Assembly (NCBI RefSeq): GCF_000001735.4
Contig: NC_003076.8
Coordinates: 19,533,835 to 19,597,834, forward strand
Length of the DNA: 64,000 bases
Reading direction: 5' to 3'
Source: Arabidopsis thaliana
Taxonomy: Eukaryota > Streptophyta > Magnoliopsida > Brassicales > Brassicaceae
The position numbers and the translations under genes are program-made. The notes below the pieces were generated by a model. The model had not been told where the DNA came from. It did not search any database and was given only the letters and a program-made list of their open reading frames with translations. Of the stretch, positions 47,960-59,731 are shown piece after piece (position 1 is the first letter of the stretch; each line of letters opens with the position of its first letter).

Positions 47960-50365
47960 TTACATGGTCATCTTTTTAGAATCCTTAACGCGAATACAAG
48001 AAGTGGAACACGATATTAATCCTAAACATTGGAAAACTATGTTGTGTGGACAACGCTTCTTACAAAAGGAGCAAATAGGTCTGGACATATGGTGATTATT
48101 GGGTAAAACGCTTACCTTGCTACTGCAATAGAGCCAAAATGAACCAGACTTCATGTATAGGTCCACCCCAAGCATACATTCAATGTGAAGGGTGACACAA
48201 CAATACTCATCACACATATAAAACCGCTCCTTTGGGTTTATTTTTTTCTCGCAAACTTCACACCAATACGTCATGGTACTTGTTTCCTCTCCATAAGAAA
48301 GAGTAAGCATATGCTTATCGTGCTTATACCTCACCTTTTGAGGTAAAGTAGCACACTTGAAACACAAAGCGAAGTCGCACTCAATGCAATTGAATGTTTC
48401 ATTTGTGGAACAATGTCCTAACTCTTTGCAAACACAACATCTTCGTTCCTCTCCTGGTTTCGATGTTAAGAACAAAGGATCCATATGACTTGCATGGACC
48501 AATGGCTCGGAAATTGTGGCACACTGCACGTGTACCTTAAAACGACATTCTCTTTCACTGCACTCATAGAAGAAACCAGTTGTGCACCTCCAAGAACAAA
48601 TTGAACATGATTTCGTAGCATCCATAACAAGGTCAGATCTTCCCACTAGAGTAAGCAGATGTGGATGTACTGGGTGATGTATTTTGCGAGACAGTTTTGC
48701 ACATTCTTCATGAAGAATGAAATCACATTGCATACATGAGTAGAAGTTACCGAAATATATCGGAGTGATGCATGCTTGACACAACTTATTCTCGTTGTAA
48801 TCTCTGTCAATGTTCTCATCAAGTTTCAAATGATGATGGTCATGACTGAAATGTCGTATGATTCCATCTCTTACTGTCACAAACGGCTCAATTTTTTTGA
48901 TGTCTTCTTCGGGCTCTCCCTCGAGTTCTTTACCATCCCACACATTGCTCTGTGTGGCACATTTTGAATGTGCTGCATACCAACAACCGTCCTTGTTGCA
49001 AGAATAACCCCCATAATCATTATCGATCTTTCTACGACAAACACCACAACATCGAACTTCTTGGTCGAAAGAAGGAGTAAAATGGATACGATGGAAATGA
49101 CGAGATATCCTTATGACACGTGGTAAGCTGATACACTTTTGGTGGACCACAAAGTCGCAAGGGGGACACATATAAAATGGACAGCTTGAATGTGTCAAGG
49201 CACAAACGTTGCAAGTTAAAGAAGTCTTTCTTGGAAATTGAGCAAGTGTATGCTCATGCCACTTCGGTTGGTCCAAAGACAATACTCTTGTTCTCTTTAT
49301 GCAAGCAATATTCATAGCATAATCGCAAGCCGAGCAATAATAAAATACCTCTTCGAGATCTTTATCGCAACAATAACATTCCCTGGTTGTGTCCCCATTC
49401 AACAAGACAAGTTGGAGGGAATGTTTTGGATGAAGAGTATGTTTGATCACAACTGGAGCCTTTTCATATTCTCCATGGTTCTCGCCATTGCAAGTTTGGC
49501 AGCGAATATGACTAACGCCTTCTTCAGATATCCAGATTTTCTCCCAGTTAAAAGGGAGACACTTCCACTTGCCATTGCTGCTCCACGAGACTTCTTCGTC
49601 AATCACTTGAAATTTTCCTTTTTTCAATTTTACTTGTACTTGAGGGTAAAGGAAAATAAGCCTTTTCCACTCTGAATACATAGAGACGACGAGTGAGAAT
49701 ATTTGATAGATGAGTGATATGAGCTCCGGCTGTGGCTCGAGACTCAATGTTTCACCAACGAGGGAAATGAGGTAGGAATCGAGACTCACTCTTTTAAAAT
49801 AGCGGAAAAAGAGGTCGGGATCTGCCTCCAGGTCGAACTCTATGTCCAGGTCTGAATCTAGCTCCGAAAGCTTTATGTACACATATGTGTCCGAGTTCGA
49901 ATCCATCTCCAAATGCTCTATGTTCAAATCCATCTCCAAATGCTCTATGTTCGAATATGTGCCCGAGTTTGAATCCTGCTTCAATAACTTTGTCCCGGTA
50001 TCTATTTCGGGATGGCAATTTCGATATAAGCCTCGTGGGACTCTTAGTAAACTTCCAGCAGAATGACGCAATTCCGGGTCTTGCTCCCGCTTTAAAACGC
50101 TGACAGATTTGACATGAGAGATTTCTCCAGAAATGAGAGATATGAGCTTCCTTAGCGGATCCGGCTGGGAACCCAAATCCATAGAGTTGAAGAGCGAGAC
50201 TGCTTGAGTAGTGAGTGACATCATTTCCGTCTCCGGCTGCGCATCCAAATCAATTTTACTGACCATAGATATTATTTGAGGAATGAGAGATGTCTTAATG
50301 GATAAAGATATTGGTTGGGAGATTAGTTGAGTAATGAGAGATATGATTTTCAACCCAAGATTAAT

Positions 50366-50398
<33 letters not shown>

Positions 50399-50893
50399 TG
50401 GCTCCAAATCACGAACTAACTCTGGCTGTGGCTTCCAACAGACGACTTCGTCAATTATTTGACTGATGAGTGATATAAGCTCTGGCGGCTCCGGTGTTGG
50501 ACTACATAATTCTCGAATGAGTAACACGAAAAACTCCAAGTCTGGCTGTGAATTCGTGTCCTGCTCCGAAATAAATTCCGTAGAGTTGACGAGAGAGAGC
50601 TTGTGTGAAAAGAGAGCTATGAGCTTCCTTAACGAATCTGGCTGGGAATCAAAATCCATAGAGTTGAAGACATAGATTGCTTGATTAGTGAGTGACATGA
50701 GCCTCGACCCCGGTTGCGAATCGAAATCCATTGAGCTGACCAGAGAGATTGTTTGAGTAATGAGTGGTATCATCTTAGAAATAGAATCCCAGTCCGGATC
50801 TAAATATGAATCCGGATTCAAACCCACGCTCAGACTATATATTTGAAAGATGAGTGATTTGAGCTCTGACTCGGGATTCGAGTTCGACTCCAT
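47960..50893 (-). CDS. DC1/C1 zinc-finger protein with duplicated N-terminal region
   Basis: A single-exon minus-strand gene. Met at 50893 (MESNSNPESELK) gives 977 residues; an upstream in-frame Met at 50920 would add nine. The first 400 or so residues are acidic and built from repeated Ile/Leu/Ser-rich units. These include a 72-residue internal duplication (about 41-112 and 201-272, both containing SLV/SMV..D.D.QP), an EP dipeptide run and two NIEHLEMD units. The C-terminal part holds at least six DC1/C1_2/C1_3 zinc fingers, with H..C..C....C..C patterns such as CYCCDKDLEEVFYYCSACDY, CNVCALTHSSCPFYMCPPCD, CRFKVHVQC and CVCKELGHCSTNETFNCIEC. DC1 proteins form a large, fast-expanding plant family, with biochemical roles mostly unknown and some links to stress and hormone signalling. 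I recall it as AT5G48320. Confidence 0.9.
50366..50405 (-). repeat. GGCTCC hexamer run in the DC1 gene
   Basis: About six GGCTCC-like hexamers in a row encode the Glu-Pro repeat on the minus strand. The run is in-frame and length-variable in principle. Confidence 0.85.
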
Positions 50894-52154
50894 AGAGATG
50901 CTGAGAGATTTTTTGAGCAACGAGAGATATGAGATGATTATTTGGCTTATGTTTCTAAATGCTAATTTTTATACAAACACATCAAAATATCACGAGACAT
51001 TCTCAAACTTACGGGCTGTCCAACTACAAAGTCAATGATCAATTTGGAGATTAGATATTAATTATCCCAATACTAGTACTATAATATTATTACAAGAGTT
51101 TAGTATACGAGTTTATGCACTACACGTTCTCTTCATAAACAAAATTGTTGAAATAATCTTTCCAATATTTCAGTTATTTACCAAAAGCATTGAACGGTCG
51201 ACTTTTAATTTAATGGCGCCATGGACTTTGTAGTTGGCGGATCTTCCCTCATTATATTATATAGATTTGAAAAAGTTTACAGCCGTACAATTTTAAAATG
51301 TATAGGTCATCTGAAGGCAGAGTCAATAATCAGTTTAGATATAAAAGATGGGCTATATGATCGACAGTCATACCAAGTATAACCCGTCATATGGTTACGT
51401 ATCCCAACTAGGCAACTCAAATAATGTATTTTTACTTATTCTAAAAAAAATTGCTTGGTGAGATACCAACATAGTAGTAACCATCAATCTGATTACTATA
51501 TTGATGAAGTTTTTATGGAGGGGAGATTGCTTGGGGAAGCTGAAAATGATAAATCAGAAGAAGAGAGAGGCGGCAATTTCAAATAAATAAAGGCAATGAT
51601 TAGTTTTGACGTAGTACCAACCACTTTCGTATAATTGAAGAATATTTTAGTGACCCTTAATTTAGGAAATGGGTACAAAATAACCTTGAAACTAAAAATA
51701 CTTAAGTAAATACTGAAAATCAAAAGCAAATTCTTCTACTAATAGAAGAAGATGTGTCCACGTAAGCCAAAACAAAAATACTCAAAACAATTTCATGTCA
51801 TTTGTTCACATCAGTTTACAGTAAAATTCTATAAATTAATAATGTTGAAACCATAAAATTTTATTAATATATAAAAATATTAATTTATAGATAGTTGAGG
51901 CTAATTCTATTAGCTTGTATACTCATCGATATATTTGTAATCTTTTTTTTTAATTTAATAAAAGACGTTTAAAAGATTATTATTTTTGTCGGGTTTAGAT
52001 AGTTTGGGTCGGGTTGGGTAATCGGGTAATTATAGTTCCCTTTTGTAATTGGTTCCGAAAAACCCCGAATTAAATATCGTGTCGGATCGGTTCGGTTACT
52101 CACTCAAGATGCCGGAATCATTTACACAATGAAAACTTTTCTTTCTCCGGCGAT
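50894..52154. other. DC1 promoter side and spacer
   Basis: AT-rich, with no gene. It includes the second copy of the duplicated block at 51536-51650. The bases before 52155 are the RCC1-gene leader, with CCGAATTAAATATCG and other moderate-GC sequence. Confidence 0.45.
51536..51650. repeat. Duplicated promoter block, copy 2
   Basis: A diverged direct copy of 46565-46674. It contains no start codon equivalent to the 20-exon gene and is therefore a dead fragment. Confidence 0.7.
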
Positions 52155-53895
52155 ATGCTTCGATCATGGTCGATCGCGAAACTACAAATCAGTAAAGTTT
52201 ATTCATCCGATTCTCGCTTTTGCACACACGTTCTCTTCAATGGAGTTGTCAGACGACAATTCACGAGCACTAGCGGCGAAAGAAGAACAGTGATGAGCTT
52301 CGGTGACGGAAACCTTGGCGCTCTTGGTCTTTCATCATCGTCGATTCCAGGCATGGGAATGGACGCTTACGAACCCACCGTAGTTTCTAATTTGCCTTCC
52401 GATATCTCTTCCATATCCGCCGGACATTACCATTCTCTTGCCGTTACATCTAGCGGTGAGATTTGGGCTTGGGGTCGCAACGACGAAGGCCAGCTCGGTC
52501 GAATCGTAATTGATTCTAGGTAAAATCTCTACCTGAGAACCCAATTTTGAATTGATTTCATCAGAGTAAAGTAGTGATTGAACTTGAATTTGATAGGTCA
52601 ATTAGTGAGAATACTTTAAGAATCATTAACATGAATTTGCTAGTCATGATGTTATTTAGGATTTGGTGGGTCTCTTATGCTAGTAATGCTACTATACCTG
52701 ATGTTTTCATGATGTGATTAGTAGAGATTCAAGGAGTGAACCTAAGAGAGTGGAAGGTCTAGAGAATGTGAATGTCCAGGCAGCGTTTGCGTCTGGAGTT
52801 GTTTCAGCTGCTATTGGAGATGATGGCTCTTTGTGGGTTTGGGGAAGATCTAAAAGAGGACAGCTTGGTCTTGGAAATGGTATCATTGAAGCTCGAGTTC
52901 CTTCGAGAGTTGAAAATTTAGCTGCAGAGCACGTTGTTAAGGTTTGGATAATCAAGTCTTTGTATAATCAGCTTTAAAATGATTTTAAGTTTTCATAGGA
53001 AGGGGGGTTTGATTTTGATAGGTATCATTAGGTTGGGGGCACGCACTTGCGCTTACTGTGGATGGTAAAGTTTTTGGATGGGGTTATGTAGCTGATGGAA
53101 GAGTAGGCAATGTTGGACTTCCACTTGAAGCATCTCTGCTAGATTCAATTACAGATGGGTCGATGAAAGGTCACCATGCTGCTGGTGATTTGAATCTTGA
53201 GGCAGCTGAAAAGAAGGTTGTGGAAGCAATGAGTAAAGAGAACGATATGCCAATTGCTTGGGAACCTTGTCTGGTGGAAGAAACGTGTAACGAGAAGGTA
53301 GCAGATATTGCGTGCGGTTCCGATCACTCCTTGATCCTTTGTCGTAAGTAAATGAGACCGTTTTACACTATGGGAGAGTATATATTAAACAAAAAGAGGA
53401 TTAGTTTTGTCTGATAGGTTTTGGCTTATTTCAGATGATGGCACACTTTTGAGCGCTGGGAGCAACATCTATGGTCAGTTGGGTCGGTCTAAACAAGATC
53501 TAGGAATGAAACCTGTTGATATAACTGAATCTCCGATCTCTATAGCAGCTGGTCTTGGTCATTCACTAGCTATCTGCAACAGGGGTGAAAGAAATATTCT
53601 CTCATGGGGTTGGAACCGAAGCCGGCAGCTTGGTAGGGGAAAACCGGAAAACCTGCCAAGAGAAGTAGAAGGTTTCGATGGGGAAAGTCCAGCTTCAGTA
53701 TCAGCAGGGCGTGTGCATTCCTTGTGTGTAACAGAGAAAGGAGAAGCTTGGGTTTGGGGTTGTGGGAAGAATGGTAGGCTCGGTTTAGGAAGCTCGAGCG
53801 ATGAGCCTGAACCGATGTTGTTAGAGGATGTAGAGGGTTGTGTTCTTCAAGCAGTCGCTGGCTTTGATCACAGCCTGATCTTAGTGGCTGAATAG
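52155..53895 (+). CDS. RCC1-repeat (regulator of chromosome condensation type) protein
   Basis: Four exons, 52155-52519, 52722-52941, 53022-53343 and 53435-53895, give 455 residues. At least six RCC1 blades are visible, marked by G..HSLA and W.WG.N..GQLG signatures: AGHYHSLAVT/IWAWGRNDEGQLG, LWVWGRSKRGQLGLG, WGHALALT/VFGWGYVADGR, CGSDHSLILC/LLSAGSNIYGQLG, LGHSLAICN/ILSWGWNRSRQLGRG and AGRVHSLCV/AWVWGCGKNGRLGLG. The RCC1 fold is a beta-propeller used for exchange-factor or scaffolding roles. Nothing here shows Ran-exchange activity. The N-terminus (MLRSWSIAKLQISKVYSSDSR) is basic and Ser-rich without acidic residues at first, which fits an organelle signal, perhaps mitochondrial. I recall it as AT5G48330. 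Confidence 0.9.
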
Positions 53896-54248
53896 CCCCA
53901 CCCAATATCTAGTAAACATTGATCTTGAAAATTTATTTCATGTATTTACGTGCGATCAGTTGCTTTTTAAGTGAACTGGTGAAATAAAATTAGAAAGATC
54001 AGCGAGTAACAAAAAGATAATCAGTAATACATCATGTTCTCTAGAAACTGATACCAATAATCCAACATGTTATTCGGTATCACAACATTTCAAATCCTAA
54101 CAACCAAATTTCCGGTTCGGTCGGTTTTTTATTCGGTTTCCGCTTAACAAGTAAGGTGATAAGAAATGCACGCGCTGAAAGACTAGCGCGTGAAGAGCAG
54201 AGGCTATTCGACGACCTCGAGACGCAGAGAGATCTCCATTGGAAGGAG
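53896..54248. other. Spacer, possible leader of the next gene
   Basis: The frame that joins the next gene stays open upstream to about 54045 but contains no ATG. It gives a coding-like stretch from 54162 (RNARAERLAREEQRLFDDLE). Confidence 0.45.
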
Positions 54249-55532
54249 ATGCAGAACCCGAACTCATCATCTTCACTGGTGGATTCAACCTCCGCCCCTA
54301 AACGATACACTCCACCTAACCAAAGGTTCATTCTCGTCTTCTCTTTCTCCTTTGCTTTCGATTGATTTCTGAGATTCCTTCTCTGCCTCACAGGAACCGT
54401 TCCTCGAACCGGAGGAGATCAAGAGGTTCGTTGTCTCTCTCTTCTTCGATTTTGTATAGCGAATTTATAGGAATAGAGCTTATCTCACTGTATAGAGAGA
54501 CACTCTGTTTCACTTTGTTGCTTTGTGTGTAATTGGTGAACTTAAGAACCATTTTTATAGATAATAAGATTATTGCTAAACCTGTAATTTTTTGTAGTCA
54601 CTGTATTGAGAAATGTGGAGGTTTCTGTAAAATTGCATTCTCTTGCATGTAGAAGATCCCTTTTTTAAGAATTTAGTTAGCAACTAATAGAAGCTTTAAC
54701 CACTTTTGCTTGTAATGTGTGTAAGTGTGTGTTCTTGGTTAAAGGGTAAATTGAGCTGAATTTGAATGGAACAGGAAGCTTCCATAGTAATGAGGGAGAG
54801 AGCAGTCAGTCTGTTGCTGTTGGTTTCCAGAGGGAAAACTCTTCTCCAAAGATTATATCAGTAGAGGGTTGCTCTAGGAGTGAAGCTTTTCAGCTTCTCA
54901 GTGATCGTATGTATTCTTACTTCAGTCTTTAATCATCTTATGGCTTCTGTATCAATATCGATGTCTGCTAGTTTAACTCGACTAGATACAAGTTTAGTAT
55001 TTATGTTGCTACGGTTAAAATAGTATGAATCAGGAGATTGATAAGAGTAATATCGAATACTCATGCTAAACATTATGAGATGTGGCAAGGGGTCGAGTTA
55101 TTGAGTCTGGTTTAGGACCTTGGGAGATTGTGCTTTGATTCGGTTTGTGTTTTACGATTCAGTGAGAAATCAAAGCAAGTTTCAGTTTCTGATCCTAGCA
55201 GAGTTCTAGTGCCAATCTTTTATGCAAGTACTTGATTTGTATATGTGTGTTTTTTTGTCTCATTGTAAAGAAATTGACTATTTTGATTGTAGGTTGGACA
55301 GCTGCAATGCATCTATACAATGACCCTAGTGTTGATTTGTCTGGTGAGTTTAAGAAATTTGTTTAGTATAAAAGCTTAAATCTTTCCGATTGTTTGGTAT
55401 AATTTGATAAAAAAATTGTTCCTGGATATATGATACACCTATGTCCCCACCTTGATCTTGTATTTATCTAATTTAACAGAAAGACCGATGATGTACTATG
55501 GTGGGGATGTGTGGGGTAAACTGCCTCACTAA
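54249..55532 (+). CDS. Small five-exon protein of unknown function
   Basis: Exons 54249-54325, 54394-54425, 54775-54906, 55293-55343 and 55480-55532 are GT..AG with closed phases, giving 114 residues from the first in-frame ATG (MQNPNSSSS). The frame upstream of that ATG is helix-like and charged (LAREEQRLFDDLETQRDLHW), so translation may start earlier, from a non-AUG codon such as GTG at 54156 or from an unseen 5' exon. Later features are a basic stretch (NRSSNRRRSRGS), a middle with SRSEAFQLLSDRWTAAMHLY and a C-terminus YYGGDVWGKLPH. No domain is recognised. The clean splice phases argue for a real gene. I recall AT5G48335 here. Confidence 0.65.
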
Positions 55533-55908
55533 GTGAAGTCGTTTCTTGAGCGGGACTTGACCATTACTGATATTGGCTTCAGCAAACAAAGCCATCAATG
55601 TTGCCAACGAGTTACAGAGCCGAATTCAGTCGTGGATTGGCTGGTTATAAGGTCTCCAAGTTCTTATCATTGTTATTCCTGATGTCAAAATCTAATGGTT
55701 ATAACTCTATGCGACAATTGTGAAACGCTTTCAACCTTAATTTTTAAGATTTTCTCTATCTATTCATTATCCAAATCTTTTTTCTAACAAGAATTAAGTG
55801 GCTCTCACAAGTTACACGATGGCATGAACAAGCCTACGTAAGATCCTACAAGACTGAAAAGCTCTAAAGACTAAACTATCCTGATAAGAGAATTAAACAA
55901 ACACAAAG

Positions 55909-56450
55909 ATGCTTGAAGCCGGAGCGATTTGGGGTTTAACATGCACGATGATGTCTATGTTCTCCTGGTCAATGTACAAACAGTTTGTGCTATACCAAGA
56001 CTATTTGGACAAGTGTTTTTACAAGATAATCCGTTTGGTCTCGAATTCTGTTCATGTCCAATTCACTGAATACACAGGAGCTAGACGGTCTCGAGAGAAG
56101 CCAAGCTTATGATGCGATACGCAACTACTTATCCTCAAAATCAATGGCGTTTATAAAGAGACTAGTGGCCAACCTCGTTAGTAATTTAGTTTGGACGACC
56201 ACAAGGCAGTTGAAGATGTGTTCAAGATGTGAAGGTGAAGTGGTCGTCAAGTGTGCGGAAGAGCGAGAATCAATCTGACTCGAACAAGAGTAGGTACTTG
56301 ACTCTGAGTTTCCACAATCGGCACAAGAGAGATGATCACAACTACTTATCTAGATCATGTTTCGAAAGAAGGGAAAGAGGTTGGATCATGCTTCGAAACT
56401 TTATTTTGCCAATTCCTTACTTATTTAGTAGATGACACAGCAACAAAAAG
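55909..56450 (+). pseudogene. AAA-ATPase (BCS1/OM66-like) pseudogene, truncated
   Basis: This piece matches the N-terminal membrane anchor and AAA-associated domain of the plant AAA-ATPase-at-mitochondrion family. It is spread over several frames: MLEAGAIWGLTCTMMSMFSW, then VHVQFTEYTG (55909 on); LERSQAYDAIRNYLSSKS (about 56083 on); VKWSSS (56235 on), RYLTLSFHNRHK; and TYLDHVSKEGKEVGS (about 56340 on). At least three frameshifts separate them. The Walker A and B ATPase core is not present; the sequence ends in unrelated reading near 56,450-56,600. It is dead and incomplete. Confidence 0.8.
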
Positions 56451-56950
56451 CCATCCGAAAGACAAGCACAAAGTACGAAACCTAGCCCAATTAGAGACCA
56501 CGGACCGCCAAGAAGAATGGGGCAGATATATAATTGACAAAGAACAAAAAAACCAGAAAAACCGGAATAATTCAGAAAATACATGGAATTCTATTTAGAC
56601 CGGATTAGTCTTCAAATGCAAATATTATCGATTTTGGGTCAGGGCTGTTTTCTTTCAAACTAAATAGGGCCGGTCAGCTCGAACCAATCGTGGTTAGCCT
56701 GTGGGGAAAATTGCGAACCAGAAGTAGCAGGTGAGGTCGGTCAGAAACAGATGGTTCTCGCTACCTCCACGAAGTAGCAGGTACTCTTCTTTCTCTTTTC
56801 AAACCCTAAATCATCTTGAAACCCTAAACTTTCGATTTGAATCTTTCGGTTTCTGATATCTTCAAATTTTCAATTGCAGGGGCTTACTTTTCCTGACGAT
56901 GAAACCCAAATCCTATTGTTGTTAATATCAAATTGAATAATCAAACCAAG
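56451..56950. other. Spacer and leader of the following gene
   Basis: A charged frame runs on to 56,598 but no longer resembles the ATPase. From about 56,780 the sequence looks like a 5' UTR with a possible leader intron. Confidence 0.4.
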
Positions 56951-58653
56951 ATGGTGAATTTGTTCTTATCTGAACCAAAGTGGAACGATGATGCCCAGAA
57001 AAGTAGTAACATCAATGTTATTTTGCCTCTGTTAAACAAATTAGGCTCTCAAATTCAATCATTGGTGACTCATGGAGCTCGATCAGAAGCTAGGCTTTGG
57101 CTTTGTAGTGCTCTTTCCACTATTTCTATATCTCCTAGCAAGCAACTTAATATCTTCATGAAGTTATTGAGATCAAAACCTAGAAAGATGCAGTTTTTAT
57201 CTCAGGTTTTGACAATGATGTTTGAGAAGAGACCAAGGAAACTTGGATTTTTGTTAGCTAAAAGAAGTTATATACTTGAGAAGTTCTTTGAAGGTAAAAG
57301 AGTCTTTGGTTTCACATTGTGTATTTACATTATCTTAAGATTGTGCTTGATGTTGAGTTTTTGATATTTGTAGGGAATCAGAAGCGTATACTAGAGTGGT
57401 TTTCTGAGTTTGCTTATGATGGTGGGTCTGATCACAAGAGAGGTGCAAAAGCATTGGCGCAGTTTGCGTTTGCGAATCGGGATATTTGTTGGGAAGAGCT
57501 TGAGTGGCGAGGTAAACATGGGCAATCGCCTGCGGTTGTAGCTACAAAGCCTCATTATCTTCTTGATTTAGACGTTGAAAGAACTATTCAGAATTTTCTT
57601 GACAATGTCCCTGAGTTCTGGTCTTCCAATGAGTTTGCTGAGTCGCTTAAAGATGGACAGATTTTGTTTCTTGATACCAAATTCTTTATAGATCTCTTTA
57701 TTCGTTTCATGTATGAAGAAGATATGTATGATGTGTGGGATGCTGTTGAGGAGTTTCTTAGGGAGGAGTCTTTCTCTTCGTTAACACAGCATCTCCTTAT
57801 CACTCTTGAAGAACGTGACTTGTGTCGATTTCTTGAATTGCTTGGTAACTATTTTGAGCCAGGTATTGAATCTTGGGATAGTGGTGACTCGTCTCGCTGG
57901 CTTGGGGTTCTTCTTTCAAGATATGTTGACACAGAATCTATCGACGAGCTGCTGCTGCTGAGTTCTATTATCAATCAAGGTCGTCAGTTGCTGCGGCTTG
58001 TACGTGATGAAAACGGGAATGATGAGGGAGAACTGTTGAAAGAAACCATGGCAGAGATATGCAGAGGTTTGGAAAACGAAAGTAGCTTTTCTGTAATTCT
58101 GAGAGAGCTCTCGAAGATGAAACACATACAGGTGATAAAATTACTCGGGCTACTTTCTTGGACTATTCACTTCAGACTATCAGAGGAATGTCAGACGCCA
58201 GATTCTTGGGAGCTTCTATTTAGAGAAAATGGGATTGAGTTCCGCAGGTCTAGTGACCATTCGTTGCTAAGCTATAATGGATTCTCTGAAGAAAGTGAAT
58301 CTGACTCAGATAGTAGAAGCCGTGTGTCTAAGAAGAGGCACAAGAGGGAGAAGAAGAAAAGAAAGAAGAAAAAGAAGAGGGCTTTTGATGATGATGATGA
58401 TCGTGGTGATGATGAGCTTTTAGATCTGCATTCAATAAGTCGAAGTTGGTTGCTATCTACTGATGGGTTTTCTGCAACATGGACCAGTGTGAGTTGCCTA
58501 TTCTTCTTTATTTGTGTTTCGTATAATAGATGTGTTTCTTATTTGTGTTGTTTTATCATCTGAGATGGGTTTTTTCAGGTGGATTTACCGGAATACATCG
58601 CAAAGTATTGTTTGTCGACATGGATGAAGGGGTTATTAGCTAGACAAAAATGA
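56951..58653 (+). CDS. Helical plant protein with Lys-rich and Asp-rich tail, unknown function
   Basis: Three exons, 56951-57293, 57374-58488 and 58579-58653, give 510 residues. I chose ATG 56951 because it is the first in the open frame (MVNLFLSEPKWND). The bulk is alpha-helical, with no known domain: KRILEWFSEFAYDGGSDHK, ALAQFAFANRDICWEELEWR, FWSSNEFAESLKDGQILFLD. Near the C-terminus is a Ser/Asp stretch (ESESDSDSRS), a long basic run (KKRHKREKKKRKKKKKR) and a Asp run (DDDDDRGDDE), a combination typical of nuclear or nucleolar proteins. A short final exon adds VDLPEYIAKYCLSTWMKGLL. I recall it as AT5G48340. Confidence 0.82.
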
Positions 58654-58873
58654 TTCACAGACAAGTCGGAATTCAGATGACAAAATAGTAAGGTATTGGT
58701 GACAACCTCAACTTGAACGTTTTCTTGTACTAAACAAAAGAGATTTCAAAGATGATCAAATCAACCTAATGGTTTCTACTTGCTCTTCTTTACAGATCCT
58801 ACCAATATGTACAAAGTGCGAAACTCGAAAATATTCACCATATATAGGTATAACATATGTTCATGAAGGTGTT

Positions 58874-59102
58874 GAAGCAATGAAAGAGAAGAGGAATGAA
58901 ACTGAATCAGTCATTATCACTCTATGTAAAAAGTGTAACGTTTTTGGCTGGATTAGTTTCCAATTTGTGACCAATAAAACCCAAATTTCGAAGATAAGAG
59001 TTTGGGCTCAGAACCCTTTATTGCTTCTGATGCTCAGAACTAATGTACAGTAATCTTTTGCATTGTGTAGCTTTTGATAGTGAAAAATATTTTTGAATAA
59101 AA
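58874..59102. repeat. Direct repeat, copy 1, 5' of the exonuclease-like gene
   Basis: It matches 60734-60992 in the same orientation. Shared words are GAAGCAATGAAA, TAAAAAGTGTAAC versus TAAAGTGTAAC, GGATTAGTTTCCAATTTGTG, AATAAAACCCAAATTT and AAGAGTTTGGGCT.AGAACCC. Confidence 0.8.
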
Positions 59103-59484
59103 AGCTTATCTACTGTACCATTCTAGCAGCAGCGGTTGGCAAGGAATCGCAAACCAAGGGTTGTTCCTTACTGTTAAGACACTCTCATATATGGAAAGCA
59201 ATGTTAAATACTGCCCTTGTCCGTTGCAACAGCTGGCTATCTGTTTCGGCTTTTGTCTGTCTTTATAACATTCTAAACATTTCATTGTACTCATAGTTCA
59301 GCCTTTAAACAGATTACTTTCTTTCAGATTTGTTTCAATTTGGGACCCATCTCTCTTTTAGTTTTGTCAAAACATGGTTCTGTGTGGCCATGGTTTTCAA
59401 AGTTCTTAGTTTTCCATGAGCTCACATCGCAGACCTTGATTTAAAGAAAATGCTTGATAATCACACAGTAGCTGTAGCGTGCTT

Positions 59485-59660
59485 AAAGCCTCGTGAAACC
59501 AAAAGGTCGACATGCATTTAAGTTTCGTCTCTTCGTTTTCCTCTAGAAAGGTTGATGGTAACAAATATTAATGCCTCGTTAATCTAAAAGTTGGAGACAG
59601 CTATCATCATCATACTTTCGACTCTTTGTAGTCCTCTCTAAAGGTTGTGACTTTTGCAAT
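59485..59660. repeat. Imperfect 88-nt tandem duplication upstream of the exonuclease-like gene
   Basis: Two adjacent units begin AA.GCCTCGT and end with T.C.CTCTA.AAAGGTTG. The repeat ends about 15 bases before the TATA box, so it may place regulatory sites twice. Confidence 0.6.
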
Positions 59661-59673
59661 TCCCTTTCATGTC

Positions 59674-59680
59674 TATATAA
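59674..59680 (+). promoter_or_regulatory. TATA box of the exonuclease-like gene
   Basis: TATATAA (within GTCTATATAAAGAC) lies 52 bases before the ATG at 59732. Confidence 0.55.
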
Positions 59681-59731
59681 AGACACGTATGTTCAGAATG
59701 TTATCTAACACTTACCCTCTTTATTTCAGAG

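Larger units (their letters stand above)
58654..59673. other. Spacer with duplicated segment
   Basis: The 3' flank of the preceding gene. It carries direct-repeat copy 1 (58874-59102) and an 88-nt tandem duplication near 59485-59660. The 94-codon frame at 58769-59053 lies in the repeated segment, whose other copy is not open, so it is not called. Confidence 0.45.

Noticed and set aside
49238-49675. 145-codon plus-strand frame inside the DC1 gene
   Set aside because: Antisense shadow of the zinc-finger coding sequence, whose Cys/His pattern is on the minus strand.
58769-59053. 94-codon open frame after the charged-tail protein gene
   Set aside because: It lies in a segment duplicated at 60734-60992, where the frame is broken, so there is no sign of selection on it.
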